From JANNPJ01 sp035474375 (GTDB taxonomy: Bacteria > Actinomycetota > Actinomycetes > Actinomycetales > Kineosporiaceae): a stretch of DNA of 64,000 bases. Both the position numbers and the translations under genes were made by a program. The DNA lies in NCBI GenBank assembly GCA_035474375.1, contig DATINJ010000128.1, forward strand, positions 1 to 64,000, read 5' to 3'. Under the pieces are notes generated by a model, which had not been told where the DNA came from, did no database searches, and saw only the letters and a list, made by a program, of their open reading frames with translations. This document shows, piece after piece, positions 7,132 to 16,105 of the stretch. Position 1 is the first letter of the stretch; every line of letters begins with the position of its first letter.

Positions 7132-7815
7132 TCACGCCTGCCCGACGGTGACGCAGCAGCGACCCGGTCCAGGATTCAACCGAGCCGAGAGGACGCCCGA
7201 GCAGAGGACGTCCAGGACACCCTGAACAAGATCCCGGTTCACGCCGCACATCAGCTCGGTGTAGTCCACGGCGAGACTGTGGAACGGGCAGTTGGCCAGC
7301 ACGATCTCCCCCTCGACCGTACGAGGCTCGTATCCGTTGCCGGCCAGTACCCGGCTGACGGCGTCGCGAACCGGGACGGTCTCGTTGAGTTCCGCCTTCT
7401 CTCCCAGGCGGCGGCCGGTTGCCCGGGCCGCCACCTGGAGGGCGTCGTCGAGGGCGACCTGATCCTGGCCGGCAATGGTGATCGCCTCGGCCAGGACGCG
7501 GCCGGCCAGGTCGTATCGGCGCTCCGGCAAGCTGACCGCGATGTCGCGGGCCGCGCGCCGGTAGAACTTCGCGGGTCGGCCGGCTCCTGGGCCGGTGCGG
7601 CCGGCGGGACGGCGGTACTCGACGTCCAACAGCCCGTCGGCGACGAGCCGGTCGAGGTTGAACTTGGCGACGTGGTGGGCGACGCCGGTGCCGCTGGCTG
7701 CGCTGTCACGGCTGACCGGTTCATCCTGGGCGACGACGTAGCGGTAGAGCTCTCGACGCACTGGCTCGCCGAGCGCGGCGACCCTGGTCACGTCGGCCGC
7801 GAAGTCCTCCGACAT
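7132..7815 (-). CDS. Winged-helix transcriptional regulator with C-terminal cysteine cluster
   Basis: 227 residues. The ATG at 7815 has GGAGG seven bases upstream. Residues 8-75 form an ArsR/SufR-like winged helix (VAALGEPVRRELYRYVV, VAHHVAKFNLDRLVADGLL), followed by a basic wing (GRPAKFYRR). The C-terminal half has NCPFHSLAVDYTELMCGVN and further Cys, spaced CX13C, CX14C, CX14CC. This resembles the CX12C-X13-C-X14-C iron-sulfur ligand pattern of SufR-type repressors, so an Fe-S or metal-sensing regulator is plausible (inference). Regulated genes are not evident; an imperfect palindrome upstream (7851-7866) suggests autoregulation. Confidence 0.8.
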   Translation of the reverse strand: MSEDFAADVTRVAALGEPVRRELYRYVVAQDEPVSRDSAASGTGVAHHVAKFNLDRLVADGLLDVEYRRPAGRTGPGAGRPAKFYRRAARDIAVSLPERRYDLAGRVLAEAITIAGQDQVALDDALQVAARATGRRLGEKAELNETVPVRDAVSRVLAGNGYEPRTVEGEIVLANCPFHSLAVDYTELMCGVNRDLVQGVLDVLCSGVLSARLNPGPGRCCVTVGQA

Positions 7816-7850
7816 GGCCTCGCCTCCGGGTGATCGCAAAGTGGCATTCT

Positions 7851-7866
7851 AACGGACATTTCTGTT
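7851..7866. promoter_or_regulatory. Candidate operator upstream of the Cys-cluster regulator
   Basis: AACGGACATTTCTGTT matches its own reverse complement at 12 of 16 positions and lies 36 bp upstream of the regulator start. Confidence 0.3.
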
Positions 7867-8079
7867 GACGAAAGACTCCACCGTGCCTCGCGTCGAGAAA
7901 ATTATCTCGCTCGCCAGAGAATTTCCACTTCGCTGAAGATCACTGCGTGGTGGCCAGCACGCCGTCGATACCTCCGCCTCTCCCCTCCCCCGAGGCGCTC
8001 ACCATTGCGCGCCACACCGGCGGCCTCGCGCTCCGCCGCGAGCAGCAGAGCGCGAGGTCACGTCAAGCGGATCGGCCGC

Positions 8080-9183
8080 TCAGCGCGCGACCCGACCGAA
8101 GACGACCGCGGCGCTCCAGATAGCGCGCTTCTGAATGGTCTTCCCGGTCCGTGGTGAGTCGTACATCTGGCCGCCACCGGCGTAGATGCCGACGTGATAG
8201 GCCCGCGACCCGGAGACGAAGAACACCAGGTCACCCGGGCGGGCCTGGGATCGAGACACCCGGTGGGTCGCCTGCATCTGCTGATTCGCGGTGCGCGGCA
8301 ACCGGACGCCGAGCTGCCGGTACACATAGCCGACGTAGCCCGAGCAGTCGAAACCGCGCGGGGTGGTGCCACCGTAGATGTACGGAGTGCCGACGTAGCG
8401 GGCGGCGATGGCCAGCACCGACGAGCTGCGGACGGAGCCGGCTGGAGCCTGAGTTGGCTTCTTGACCTGCGGCTTCTTGGCCTGCGGCTGCTTGGCGTGC
8501 GGCTGCTTCGGTGCGGGAGCGTGCTTGACCTGCTTCGGCGGCGCCACGTGCTTGCTCTTCTTCGGTGGCGCAGTGTCGGTGGCGCGCTTCGATGGCGCCT
8601 CAACATGCTTGGTCTTCGCCGGCGACGTGGCCACATGCTTGCGTGCCTTCGGCGGTGCTGCTGGCTTGCTCGAGTCGGACGCGGTCTTCTGCGCGGCCGA
8701 CGTGTGCACCGCGGCAGCTTTGGCCGCCTTGGCCGCCTGCCGGGTCGGCGCGGACTCCGCCGGGGCGGCGGCGCGGCGGGTGGAGACCGCGCGAACTACC
8801 GCGGCCACCTTGACCGGGCTGACCACCCTGCGAGGGACGGCCCGAAAAGCGTTGGACTCAAAGGTCACGGTCGCCGTCATCGGAGCCGACAGCGGCGATG
8901 TGCTCGAGCGAGCGGACGTGGCGCTCAGCAGGCCGGCCGACATTCCACCGACCGTGGTCTGTAGGCCGGTAGCCGAGGCCTCGACCGAGGTGATCGGGGC
9001 TGCGGCGACTTGGGAACCGGAGATCGGGAGCCCGCCGGTGGCGAGCATTCCGGTTGATGCCGCGAGGACGGCGCTGGTACGGCCGACGACGGCGATTCGG
9101 CCAGTGACGACCTCTCCGGCGTCAGTCAGAAAGGTGACGGGTCGTTGGGGACTGCGGTGGCGTGCAACTTCACGATCGGACAA
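8080..9183 (-). CDS. NlpC/P60-family peptidoglycan hydrolase
   Basis: 367 residues. The N-terminal 60-70 residues include a hydrophobic stretch that probably serves for export. Residues about 140-245 are an Ala/Lys/Pro-rich linker with repeated HVAPPK/KQPHAK-like units, likely cell-wall-binding. The C-terminal 115 residues are an NlpC/P60 domain: the Cys in RGFDCSGYVGYVY and the His in AYHVGIYAGGG are the catalytic pair. Such enzymes cut D-Glu-mDAP stem-peptide bonds outside the membrane. The gene is controlled by a c-di-AMP riboswitch directly upstream, a pairing well known in actinobacteria. Confidence 0.9.
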   Translation of the reverse strand: MSDREVARHRSPQRPVTFLTDAGEVVTGRIAVVGRTSAVLAASTGMLATGGLPISGSQVAAAPITSVEASATGLQTTVGGMSAGLLSATSARSSTSPLSAPMTATVTFESNAFRAVPRRVVSPVKVAAVVRAVSTRRAAAPAESAPTRQAAKAAKAAAVHTSAAQKTASDSSKPAAPPKARKHVATSPAKTKHVEAPSKRATDTAPPKKSKHVAPPKQVKHAPAPKQPHAKQPQAKKPQVKKPTQAPAGSVRSSSVLAIAARYVGTPYIYGGTTPRGFDCSGYVGYVYRQLGVRLPRTANQQMQATHRVSRSQARPGDLVFFVSGSRAYHVGIYAGGGQMYDSPRTGKTIQKRAIWSAAVVFGRVAR

Positions 9184-9194
9184 CGGGGGCCTCT

Positions 9195-9385
9195 CCCGAT
9201 GCCTACGAGGTGAGCTGTCGGGTTCGGGTGGGAGTTACACCCGGCCGTCCAACTGACGTGCGGCTGTCCGGCTTCACCCCAAGGACCCCCGATGGTTGTC
9301 GGGCGCCCGTAAGTGGTTCCCCCGCCTCTGCCATGCGGTCGTGACGATCCTGGCGCGGTAGCAGAGTTCGGCGTCCGGCCGGGCA
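9195..9385 (-). promoter_or_regulatory. c-di-AMP (ydaO/yuaA) riboswitch
   Basis: On the minus strand the element has GCCGAACTCTG at its 5' side, then GGCAGAGGCGGGGGAACCA, GGGGTGAAGCCGG, and near its 3' end CCCGAACCCGACAGCT and ACCTCGTAGGC. These are the diagnostic conserved blocks of the ydaO class. It ends about 10-15 bases before the NlpC/P60 start. Ligand binding usually switches expression off. Confidence 0.92.
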
Positions 9386-9490
9386 TCTGCTCAGGTGAGC
9401 AGACGTCCAGAACATACGGTTGCCGCTACTTGTGTCACGCTATGGTAACGATAAGGGGGTCTCAAATACCGCGTGGGTCAACACCAAGCG

Positions 9491-10186
9491 TCACGCTAGG
9501 TTGCACGGACGAAGAACCATGAGCGCGTCTTCCACGGTCGCCACCATGGCGAAGGGAAACCGGTCGAGCTCGCAACAGAGTGCGACGTCATCAGGATGGA
9601 CTCCCTGACGCACACCCTCCGCCAGCTCGGCAGCGGCGCGCGACGCACCAGCGCGGCGGAGAAACTCAGCCGCATCTGTCCCGGCCTCGGTGACCCTCCG
9701 AGCGATGTACTGAGCGCACGCCAGATCTTCATCGGCGCGCCCGTCCTCACCCGTGATCACGAACGTGACACCGTCACACTCACGCGTCCGCAAGATCCGA
9801 GCCGTTGCCTCCGCCACCACGAAGCTGGCGCACAACACCAGTGACGCCTCCTTCACCGCAAGCGCGCCGACCGTCCCCGCCGTGGTCTTCTGCACCACGG
9901 TCCGTCCGCCAAGGTCAAGGTTCCGCAGCAGGCCCGGCGAGTTGACGGCGTCGAACCCGGGCGCGGGCGGACCGTCTTTGATCGCCACCCAATCCGGGCG
10001 GCGAGCCTTGAGCGCCAGGGCTTCGTCCAGCGACTCGGCAAGCACGATCTTGTCCGCCCCTCGGGCGAAGGCCCAGGCAGCCACCGTGAAAGCACGCATG
10101 ACATCGACGACAACCGCCACCGACGGGGCCTCGACCAGCTCGGCGATGCCAAGGAAACGAGCGTCCATCCGGCCATGATCGCGCAT
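9491..10186 (-). CDS. 2-phosphosulfolactate phosphatase (ComB)-family protein
   Basis: 231 residues from the ATG at 10186; an in-frame ATG at 10168 is an alternative and neither has a strong ribosome site. VAVVVDVMRAFTVAAWAFARGADKI and the later NSPGLLRNLDLGGRTVVQKTTAGT match the ComB fold, including the acidic residues that bind Mg2+. Archaeal ComB dephosphorylates 2-phosphosulfolactate in coenzyme M synthesis. Actinobacterial homologues lack that pathway and their substrate is unknown. The gene stands alone between the c-di-AMP riboswitch region and a small membrane-protein gene. Confidence 0.8.
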   Translation of the reverse strand: MRDHGRMDARFLGIAELVEAPSVAVVVDVMRAFTVAAWAFARGADKIVLAESLDEALALKARRPDWVAIKDGPPAPGFDAVNSPGLLRNLDLGGRTVVQKTTAGTVGALAVKEASLVLCASFVVAEATARILRTRECDGVTFVITGEDGRADEDLACAQYIARRVTEAGTDAAEFLRRAGASRAAAELAEGVRQGVHPDDVALCCELDRFPFAMVATVEDALMVLRPCNLA

Positions 10187-10437
10187 GCCGGAAGCCCCAG
10201 GTGCCGACTCAGTTTCTGGAGAGCCTGGTGCGCAGGTCCACAGTGAACGTCATCGCTGGCCCGACCGATACGTTGAATACCCTCGGATGCAGGGGAATTC
10301 CGGTCGTCCGAATCCCCACACCTCCCGGGAAGGACATTCGCAGTAGCGAATAATGCGGAGTTGCGCGCGACCTGAATTGGGAAGGAAATAGCCGAAGAAT
10401 TCCTCAAGTTCTGGACGCGCCGGCCGAGTGGAGGCTC

Positions 10438-10959
10438 ATGACGGACGCGGCCGCGGGTGCGCTCCTCCTTCGCGACCGGCAACCAGAATGGCGGCGACTC
10501 GTCATGCTCGGCGCCGTGGGCGTGATCGGCATCGCCGCCTCGGCCACCTTTGCCCACGCGGTCGACGGTGGTGCTCCCGGACCGGATGCCGGTCGCCTGA
10601 TGTCGGCAGACCCCGTGCGGGTGGTTTCGGTTTTGGCACAAGCCCAGACAAGTACCGACCGCATCTCGCCGCAGGTGTTCCGTGGCTCGATCCGACCGGA
10701 ATCGACGCGGTACATCGGCACGTCTGCCCTGGGACGGCACTATGCCGCCGTGGGTAGGCTCTCGGAGTTGATCTGTCTGATCACCGTATCCGCAGCGTCG
10801 GAGCCGGAATCCACGTGCGTGAGCCCGAGCGTGGCATCGGGATCGTTGTTCGAAACCTCCTCGCGTAGCTCTGGTTCGATCGCCTTCTTGGCAGACGGCC
10901 CGGCCCTCGGCGCGCCATGGGTTCGGATCTCACCAAACCTCGCCTACCGACCAAATTAG
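10438..10959 (+). CDS. Small membrane-anchored or secreted hypothetical protein
   Basis: 173 residues, ATG with GGAGG three bases upstream. One hydrophobic segment (LVMLGAVGVIGIAASATFAHA, about residues 21-41) precedes a soluble domain with TRYIGTSALGRHYAAVGRLSELICLITV, a Cys about 20 residues further on, and the ending WVRISPNLAY. This Cys-paired layout is seen in many uncharacterised actinobacterial exported proteins. I do not recognise a function. Confidence 0.55.
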   Translation: MTDAAAGALLLRDRQPEWRRLVMLGAVGVIGIAASATFAHAVDGGAPGPDAGRLMSADPVRVVSVLAQAQTSTDRISPQVFRGSIRPESTRYIGTSALGRHYAAVGRLSELICLITVSAASEPESTCVSPSVASGSLFETSSRSSGSIAFLADGPALGAPWVRISPNLAYRPN

Positions 10960-11433
10960 ACCGACCTAAACCAACCGGTCCAATTCCGAGCCGACTGCTG
11001 GTCAGCACCGGTTCGGACGGCAAATCTGGTCGACGGCAACCCCAAAGACGGTCCAAACCGGTGCTAACCGCCGTCCTCAGGTCGAAGGATGATGAGCTGC
11101 GTCCGAACTCTTGACCCATCATCTATGACTGCGCAATCATGACACCGCAGTCAGAGGTCGCCGTGCACGTCCGAGAGAGGCTGGCGGAGATCCCAATGAC
11201 GTGTGCAAACAGGCGCTTTGATGAAAAGCGGAGGCAACCCGCCATCGGATACTCGATGCCGCGCGCGGACTTTCGACAGCGATGAACCACGCACGCAGCG
11301 ATGATCAATGGCCAAGGTTCCCCGCGACGTCATAGCGGGTCGAATCACCACTTCCAGCACCAAACTCCTGCGTCCGCCAACCTGCGCAGAGATCCACCGA
11401 AGGGTCGATGGAGACCCTCAAGAAGGAGCAAGG
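10960..11433. other. Long upstream region of the GH93-like gene
   Basis: 474 bp without a convincing gene. It contains several ACCGGT/CCGGTC-rich near-repeats between 10960 and 11080, and an 8-bp hairpin TGACTGCG/CGCAGTCA at 11126-11153 that could end transcription of the preceding gene. The promoter of the next gene should lie within it. Confidence 0.45.
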
Positions 11434-13230
11434 ATGACTTTCGTCGGAAGAAGGCGCTGGGCAGCCGCCGCAAGCGCCCTCGTTGCCTCGGCATTGGTAG
11501 CCGTAGCGGCTGGGCCCGGGGTGGCAGCGAGACCTACGCCGGGAACGCTTTACCAGTTGCCCGATTCCGCTGCCTGCCTGAAGGGCCACGGCAACTGCTC
11601 CGTGTATCCGAAGGCCGCCGCCCTACCCAGCGGCCGCCTGGTCGCCGCCTTCGAGCGGTCAACCGTCGGTAGTTCGGGCTCGGCCGATGGCCAGACGATT
11701 CCGGTCTACAAGAGCGATGACAACGGGACGACGTGGCAGTCCTTGGCCGAGGTGAAGGCGCCCAGGTATCTGTCGAGCGACAGCGCGTACGCCAAATACA
11801 TCAGTAACTGGACGAACCCGTACCTCTACGTCCTCCCGCAGGCGGTCGGCAACCTCGCCGCCGGCACGCTGCTGATGGCGACCGTTGTGTCGGGTGACGA
11901 CGCGTACTACCTCGAGCACAAAGCAGCGAACTCGAGTTGGACGCCCACGAACGACGGCGACCGCCGCGACAATGCGATCGCCCTGTACAAGAGCACGGAT
12001 TCGGGTGCGACCTGGAGCGTCGTCAACATCATCACGACCGGCGGCTGGCAGGGTGGCAGCGCGGGCGCCACCGGCACGAACATCGCCAACGCCAACACCT
12101 CTCGGCAAGTCGACCCGGTGTGGGAACCGTACTTGATGGTCTACAACAACCAGCTCGTCGCGTACTACTCGGACGAGATGGACTACACCGGCTACAACAG
12201 CAGCACCGGCGTGCCGACGCTCGCGGCGAACAACAGCACCGGGGCCGACTCGCTGGGCCAGATCCTTGCCCACCGGACCTGGAACGGTTCCAGCACGGCC
12301 TGGAGCGCGCCGGTGGTTGATGTCGCGGGTACGACAACGACCTCGACAGGTCAATCGGTGATCGGCGGCGGGCGTCCCGGGATGGCGACCGTCGTTCCCA
12401 CGAGTAATGGCCAGTGGCTGATGACGTACGAGTACTGGGCCGGCGGTGACAACGTCCGCTACAAGGTGTCCAGCAATCCGCTGAACTTCTACTCGGTCGG
12501 GGGCGCGGCAGGAACCGGGGTGAGTTCGCTCGGTGTGACCGCCGGCTCCAGCCCACTCTCGCTGGGCGGCAGCCCGGTTCTTACTCGGTTGCCGAACGGA
12601 CGCATCCTCTACAACGCCAGTAACAGCGGTGACGTCTGGGTAAACGGGAGCGGGAGCAGCACCGGTGCGTGGTCGCAGGTGCGCACGACGATGCCTGGGA
12701 GCTACAGCCGCAACCTGACCTACATCCCCACCACCGGTCGCGTCGAGATCATCGGCGGTCTCACCACGATTCAGTACGCCGACATCGACTTCGGCAACTC
12801 GGCGGGCCCGTACTACAAACTGATCAACCGAAAGAGCGGCAAGGCGCTCGATGTTTACCAGAGCGACCTGGTTGACGGGGCAAATGTTATCCAGTGGGCC
12901 GACAACGGCGGCGCCAACCAGCAGTGGCACGTCACCGACCTGGGTGATGGCTACCGGACGCTGCTCAACCGCAACAGCGGTCGGGCATTGTCGATCTGGC
13001 AGACCAGCACCGCGGACTCCGCGAGAGCCGTGCAGTGGGTACAGAACAACGGCAATGACCAATCGTGGCAACTGGTGGCGGCCGGCGCCTATTACAAGCT
13101 CATCGACCGGCATGCGGGCAAGGCGTTGACCGTGACTCAAGGCTCGACGGCTGACGGTGCGCAAGTGATCCAATGGCCGGACCAGAACCTGCTCGAGCAA
13201 CAGTGGTCGCTGGTGCAGGTGTCCTCGTAA
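11434..13230 (+). CDS. Secreted GH93-like exo-arabinanase/sialidase-fold enzyme with ricin-type lectin domain
   Basis: 598 residues. The start at 11434 has AAGGAG seven bases upstream; an ATG at 11308 would give a non-signal leader. Residues 1-32 are a signal peptide ending near GVAARP. Residues about 35-465 form a beta-propeller with Asp-box motifs (SDDNGTTWQ, STDSGATWS) and the block WEPYLMVYNNQLVAYYSDE, characteristic of GH93 exo-1,5-alpha-L-arabinanases. The last 135 residues are a ricin B lectin domain with three QxW-type repeats (VIQWADNGGANQQW and relatives). It probably attacks pectin side-chain arabinan outside the cell. Confidence 0.82.
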   Translation: MTFVGRRRWAAAASALVASALVAVAAGPGVAARPTPGTLYQLPDSAACLKGHGNCSVYPKAAALPSGRLVAAFERSTVGSSGSADGQTIPVYKSDDNGTTWQSLAEVKAPRYLSSDSAYAKYISNWTNPYLYVLPQAVGNLAAGTLLMATVVSGDDAYYLEHKAANSSWTPTNDGDRRDNAIALYKSTDSGATWSVVNIITTGGWQGGSAGATGTNIANANTSRQVDPVWEPYLMVYNNQLVAYYSDEMDYTGYNSSTGVPTLAANNSTGADSLGQILAHRTWNGSSTAWSAPVVDVAGTTTTSTGQSVIGGGRPGMATVVPTSNGQWLMTYEYWAGGDNVRYKVSSNPLNFYSVGGAAGTGVSSLGVTAGSSPLSLGGSPVLTRLPNGRILYNASNSGDVWVNGSGSSTGAWSQVRTTMPGSYSRNLTYIPTTGRVEIIGGLTTIQYADIDFGNSAGPYYKLINRKSGKALDVYQSDLVDGANVIQWADNGGANQQWHVTDLGDGYRTLLNRNSGRALSIWQTSTADSARAVQWVQNNGNDQSWQLVAAGAYYKLIDRHAGKALTVTQGSTADGAQVIQWPDQNLLEQQWSLVQVSS

Positions 13231-13287
13231 TCCTGCTCTGAGCGCGCTGATCCGAACGGCACCTGCCCGTTCATGAGCCGCGATCAT

Positions 13288-13477
13288 CAATGCCGGTGAG
13301 TTAAGCCATCACGGCACCCCTGACCAACAACCGTGATCATGCACGCTTGCTCGCCAGGCGAGGGCACGTCGGCGCTGACGCGCCTCCCAAGTGCATGATC
13401 GCGGGTCGAAAGGGGAAAGATCGCGACAGCAGACGACCGTCACACCAGTCACTCCAGCGCTTAACTCACCGGCATTG
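13288..13477. repeat. MITE-like element with 19-bp terminal inverted repeats
   Basis: CAATGCCGGTGAGTTAAGC (13288-13306) is perfectly inverted at 13459-13477, bounding 190 bp without a gene. Inside is a second inverted pair built on GTGATCATGCAC and GTGCATGATC. A 30-bp block inside (13371-13400) is identical to 40215-40244, so it belongs to a dispersed repeat family. Confidence 0.65.
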
Positions 13478-13482
13478 CCGCA

Positions 13483-13524
13483 ATCATGCACGGTTGCCCT
13501 CAGGGCCGGGCAACCGTGCATGAT
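13483..13524. repeat. Perfect 17-bp palindromic hairpin of the same repeat family
   Basis: ATCATGCACGGTTGCCC (13483-13499) is inverted at 13508-13524 with an 8-nt loop. The TGCATGATC core is shared with the elements at 13288-13477 and 40171-40279. Located between convergent genes, it may also stop transcription. Confidence 0.65.
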
Positions 13525-13551
13525 CGCGGCAGGGTTTGGAGGCGATGTGCT

Positions 13552-14274
13552 TCAGGCCTCGACCGCCTCAGCAGGGTTCTCCGCCCGAGCGCGGGCAATG
13601 ACCTGCCCTCGCTCGGAATTCGGAAAGCGATCGAGCATGGCCCGAACCTCGTCGGCGTCCACGTCGGCGCCAAAGAGCTCGGTCTTCGGTTCGAAGCGGA
13701 GACCCTCGGCGAGCGGACCGGCGATGACGGGATCGAAGCCCAGTCGGTCGACAAGGGTGGCTACCGCCGCGACGTCGGCCGAGTTGTCACCCGCGATCGC
13801 GATGGCAGTGCGTCCCGCCGGGGTGGCGGGGCGAGCCTGATCCTCGAGGTCGTGGTAGCCCACGTGGTTGAACGCCTTGACGACGCGCGAGCCGGGAAGG
13901 AACGCCTGGACCGTCTCGCTCGAAGAAGTCCGGGGGTCGTTGAGGTCGGCACGGATGCCGTCGACCTCCCACCAGTAGTTCATCGCGTCGACGACGAGCT
14001 TGCCCCGCAACGCCTCGGCCGGGATGCTGCGGTACTTGCCGAGCGGAAGAGCGAGGATGGCGAGGTCAGCGCCGGCCGCGGCGGCTTCGGTGGTGGTGGC
14101 AACCGCACCGGTGGCAAGGACGTCGACGGTGAGGGCGATCTTGCGCGGGTCGCCGGAGCCGGCGATGAGCACCTGGTACCCGGCGGCCAGGGCCAGCCGG
14201 GCGAGCACGGTACCCACCTTGCCGGCGCCGAGGATCCCGATGGTCTGCGGACCGTTCGGGGCACTGCCGTTCAT
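13552..14274 (-). CDS. NADPH-dependent F420 reductase-like (NAD(P)-binding) protein
   Basis: 240 residues from the ATG at 14274, which has GGAG six bases upstream. IGILGAGKVGTVLARLALAAGYQVLIAGS is the Rossmann dinucleotide site, followed by ILALPLGKYRSIP, VVDAMNYWWEVDG and VVKAFNHVGYHDL, the blocks of the F420-dependent NADP oxidoreductase (Fno-like) family. It would transfer hydride between NADPH and coenzyme F420 or a related acceptor. It lies 39 bp downstream of an LLM flavin-dependent oxidoreductase and is probably co-transcribed with it, supplying reductant. Confidence 0.82.
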   Translation of the reverse strand: MNGSAPNGPQTIGILGAGKVGTVLARLALAAGYQVLIAGSGDPRKIALTVDVLATGAVATTTEAAAAGADLAILALPLGKYRSIPAEALRGKLVVDAMNYWWEVDGIRADLNDPRTSSSETVQAFLPGSRVVKAFNHVGYHDLEDQARPATPAGRTAIAIAGDNSADVAAVATLVDRLGFDPVIAGPLAEGLRFEPKTELFGADVDADEVRAMLDRFPNSERGQVIARARAENPAEAVEA

Positions 14275-14313
14275 GCCGTACTCCAATTTCGTTGACTCGC
14301 CCAAGGATGCGAG

Positions 14314-15345
14314 TCAGTTGGCGAGGATGTCGCGGACCATCGGGATCACCGTGCTGCCGTAGAGCTCGACGGCCCGAAGACGGGCGCTGACCGGCTGTGA
14401 TCCTGCGGTGTAAATCAGGTCGAATCGGCCGACGCCAAGACTGCTGATCGTGTTGGCGATCTTGCGGGCCACCGTCTCTGGTGAGCCGATGTAGAGCGAC
14501 CCGTGCGCGATCTCGTCGTCAAACTCCGCGCGGCGGATCGGCTGCCATCCGCGAAGGGCGCCGATTCGGTCGCGGATGACCCGGTATCGCGGCCAGAAGA
14601 TCTCTTTCGCTTCCTCGTCCGTGTCGGCGATGAAGCCCGGCGAGTGCATTCCGATCGGATGCGCAGTGGTGCCGAACTGCTCGGCGGCCCGCCGGTACAG
14701 ATCGAGGTACGACGCAAACCGCTGGGGTGGGCCGCCGATGATGGCGAGCATCATCGGCAGACCGTACTGCGCGGTGCGGATCACCGACTGCGGTGAACCG
14801 CCGACGCCGACCCAGGTGTTGAGGTGCCCCGACTCGGTCTTCGGGAAGACGTCGGCGTTCTCCAGCGGGGCCCGCAGGGTGCCCTTCCAGGTGACCGGCT
14901 GCTCATCGAGCAGCTTCACGAAGAGCTCGAGCTTCTCCTCGAAGAGCTGGTCGTAGTCCTGCAGGTGATAGCCGAACAGGGGGAAGGACTCGGTGAACGA
15001 GCCGCGCCCGAGGATGACCTCGGCGCGACCGCTCGACAGCGCGTCCACCGTGGCGAAGCGCTGGAACACCCGGACCGGATCGTCCGAGCTGAGCACGGTG
15101 ACGCCGGAGGCCAGCCGGATGCGCGAGGTGCGGGTGGCGATCCCGGCGAGCACGGTCTCCGGGCTCGACACCGAGTACTCGGGTCGGTGGTGCTCGCCGA
15201 GGGCGATGACGTCGACGCCGAGATCATCCGCCAGCACCGCCTCGTCGACGACCTGACGGATCGCCGCGGCATAGGAGAGCAGCGCACCGGAGTCGTCCTC
15301 CGGCACGTCGCCGAAGGTGTCGAGGCCGAACTCGACCTCAGACAT
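14314..15345 (-). CDS. LLM-class flavin-dependent oxidoreductase
   Basis: 343 residues from the ATG at 15345. It is a luciferase-like TIM barrel: MSEVEFGLDTFGDV, IALGEHHRPEYSVSSPETVLAG, RIRLASGVTVLSSDDPVRVFQ and VILGRGSFTESFPLFG are all typical. These enzymes use FMNH2 or F420H2 for oxygenation or reduction of small organic compounds. Linked F420 reductase-like and divergent MarR genes suggest an inducible detoxification pair. The substrate is not predictable. Confidence 0.88.
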   Translation of the reverse strand: MSEVEFGLDTFGDVPEDDSGALLSYAAAIRQVVDEAVLADDLGVDVIALGEHHRPEYSVSSPETVLAGIATRTSRIRLASGVTVLSSDDPVRVFQRFATVDALSSGRAEVILGRGSFTESFPLFGYHLQDYDQLFEEKLELFVKLLDEQPVTWKGTLRAPLENADVFPKTESGHLNTWVGVGGSPQSVIRTAQYGLPMMLAIIGGPPQRFASYLDLYRRAAEQFGTTAHPIGMHSPGFIADTDEEAKEIFWPRYRVIRDRIGALRGWQPIRRAEFDDEIAHGSLYIGSPETVARKIANTISSLGVGRFDLIYTAGSQPVSARLRAVELYGSTVIPMVRDILAN

Positions 15346-15442
15346 GGGACGGCGCCTTGGCGAGCAGTTCCATCTTCTTCTCCTACACCTGTCCCGAGCG
15401 TGTCTCACACCGTCGGGGCGATCTCCTGGATAGCTGACGTGT

Positions 15443-15463
15443 CAATTATGTATGATGTAATTG
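15443..15463. promoter_or_regulatory. Candidate MarR operator in the divergent promoter region
   Basis: CAATTA and TAATTG arms flank a 9-bp centre, overlapping two TGTCAATT direct repeats (15440-15447, 15467-15474). The AT-rich block stands out and lies between the LLM oxidoreductase and marR starts. Confidence 0.5.
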
Positions 15464-15484
15464 AAATGTCAATTAGGAGGATGG

Positions 15485-15985
15485 ATGACGGAGACCGCAC
15501 CCCAGCGGCGCAGACGCCAGTCGCCGACCGCACAGGAGCTGCGGATCTGGCGGGACTTCATCGAGACGACTGAGGCGCTGCGCTCCGAACTCGCGTCGCG
15601 GCTACAGAGCGAGTCCTCGCTGTCGACAGGCGACTATGCGGTCCTGCTCGCCCTCAGCGAGGCACCCGAGCGGCAGCTGCGGTCCTCCGACCTCGCCACC
15701 AGCATCGGCTGGGAACGCAGCCGCCTGTCCCATCATCTCGGCCGGATGGAGCGACGCGGGCTGATCCGCCGCGAGGAGTGCGCCACCGACAACCGGGGGG
15801 CCGTGGTGGTGCTCAGCCCAACCGGCGCCGATTCGTTCCGTAGTGCGTCCGTTCCGCATCTGCGCGCCATCCGCGAACTCTTCATCGATGCCCTCACCCC
15901 GGAGCAACTTGTCGCGGCGAGCGAGGTTACCGGGGCTCTGCGCGCGCATCTCGAATCCACCGGCGCCGACGAGCATGATCGCTGA
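15485..15985 (+). CDS. MarR-family transcriptional regulator
   Basis: 166 residues from the ATG at 15485, four bases after AGGAGG. The winged helix reads DYAVLLALSEAPERQLRSSDLATSIGWERSRLSHHLGRMERRGLIRREECATDNRGAVVVL, a complete MarR DNA-binding domain with the basic DNR wing. It diverges from the LLM oxidoreductase operon and probably represses it through the palindrome at 15443-15463, with release by a small-molecule substrate. Confidence 0.9.
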   Translation: MTETAPQRRRRQSPTAQELRIWRDFIETTEALRSELASRLQSESSLSTGDYAVLLALSEAPERQLRSSDLATSIGWERSRLSHHLGRMERRGLIRREECATDNRGAVVVLSPTGADSFRSASVPHLRAIRELFIDALTPEQLVAASEVTGALRAHLESTGADEHDR

Positions 15986-16105
15986 AGGCCGGCCGCTGTT
16001 CGAGGAGCAGAAAACCAGAACCGCCCTGACACTGGTCAGATCCCGGTGCTTCGGTGCCCGTTCGGTCATACTGCGGTACACCGTTGTGCCACCCACGGAG
16101 GAGCG

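Noticed and set aside
11659..13290. Long minus-strand frame opposite the GH93-like gene
   Set aside because: No domain, Val/Arg-rich shadow; the plus-strand frame has signal peptide, Asp boxes and ricin repeats.
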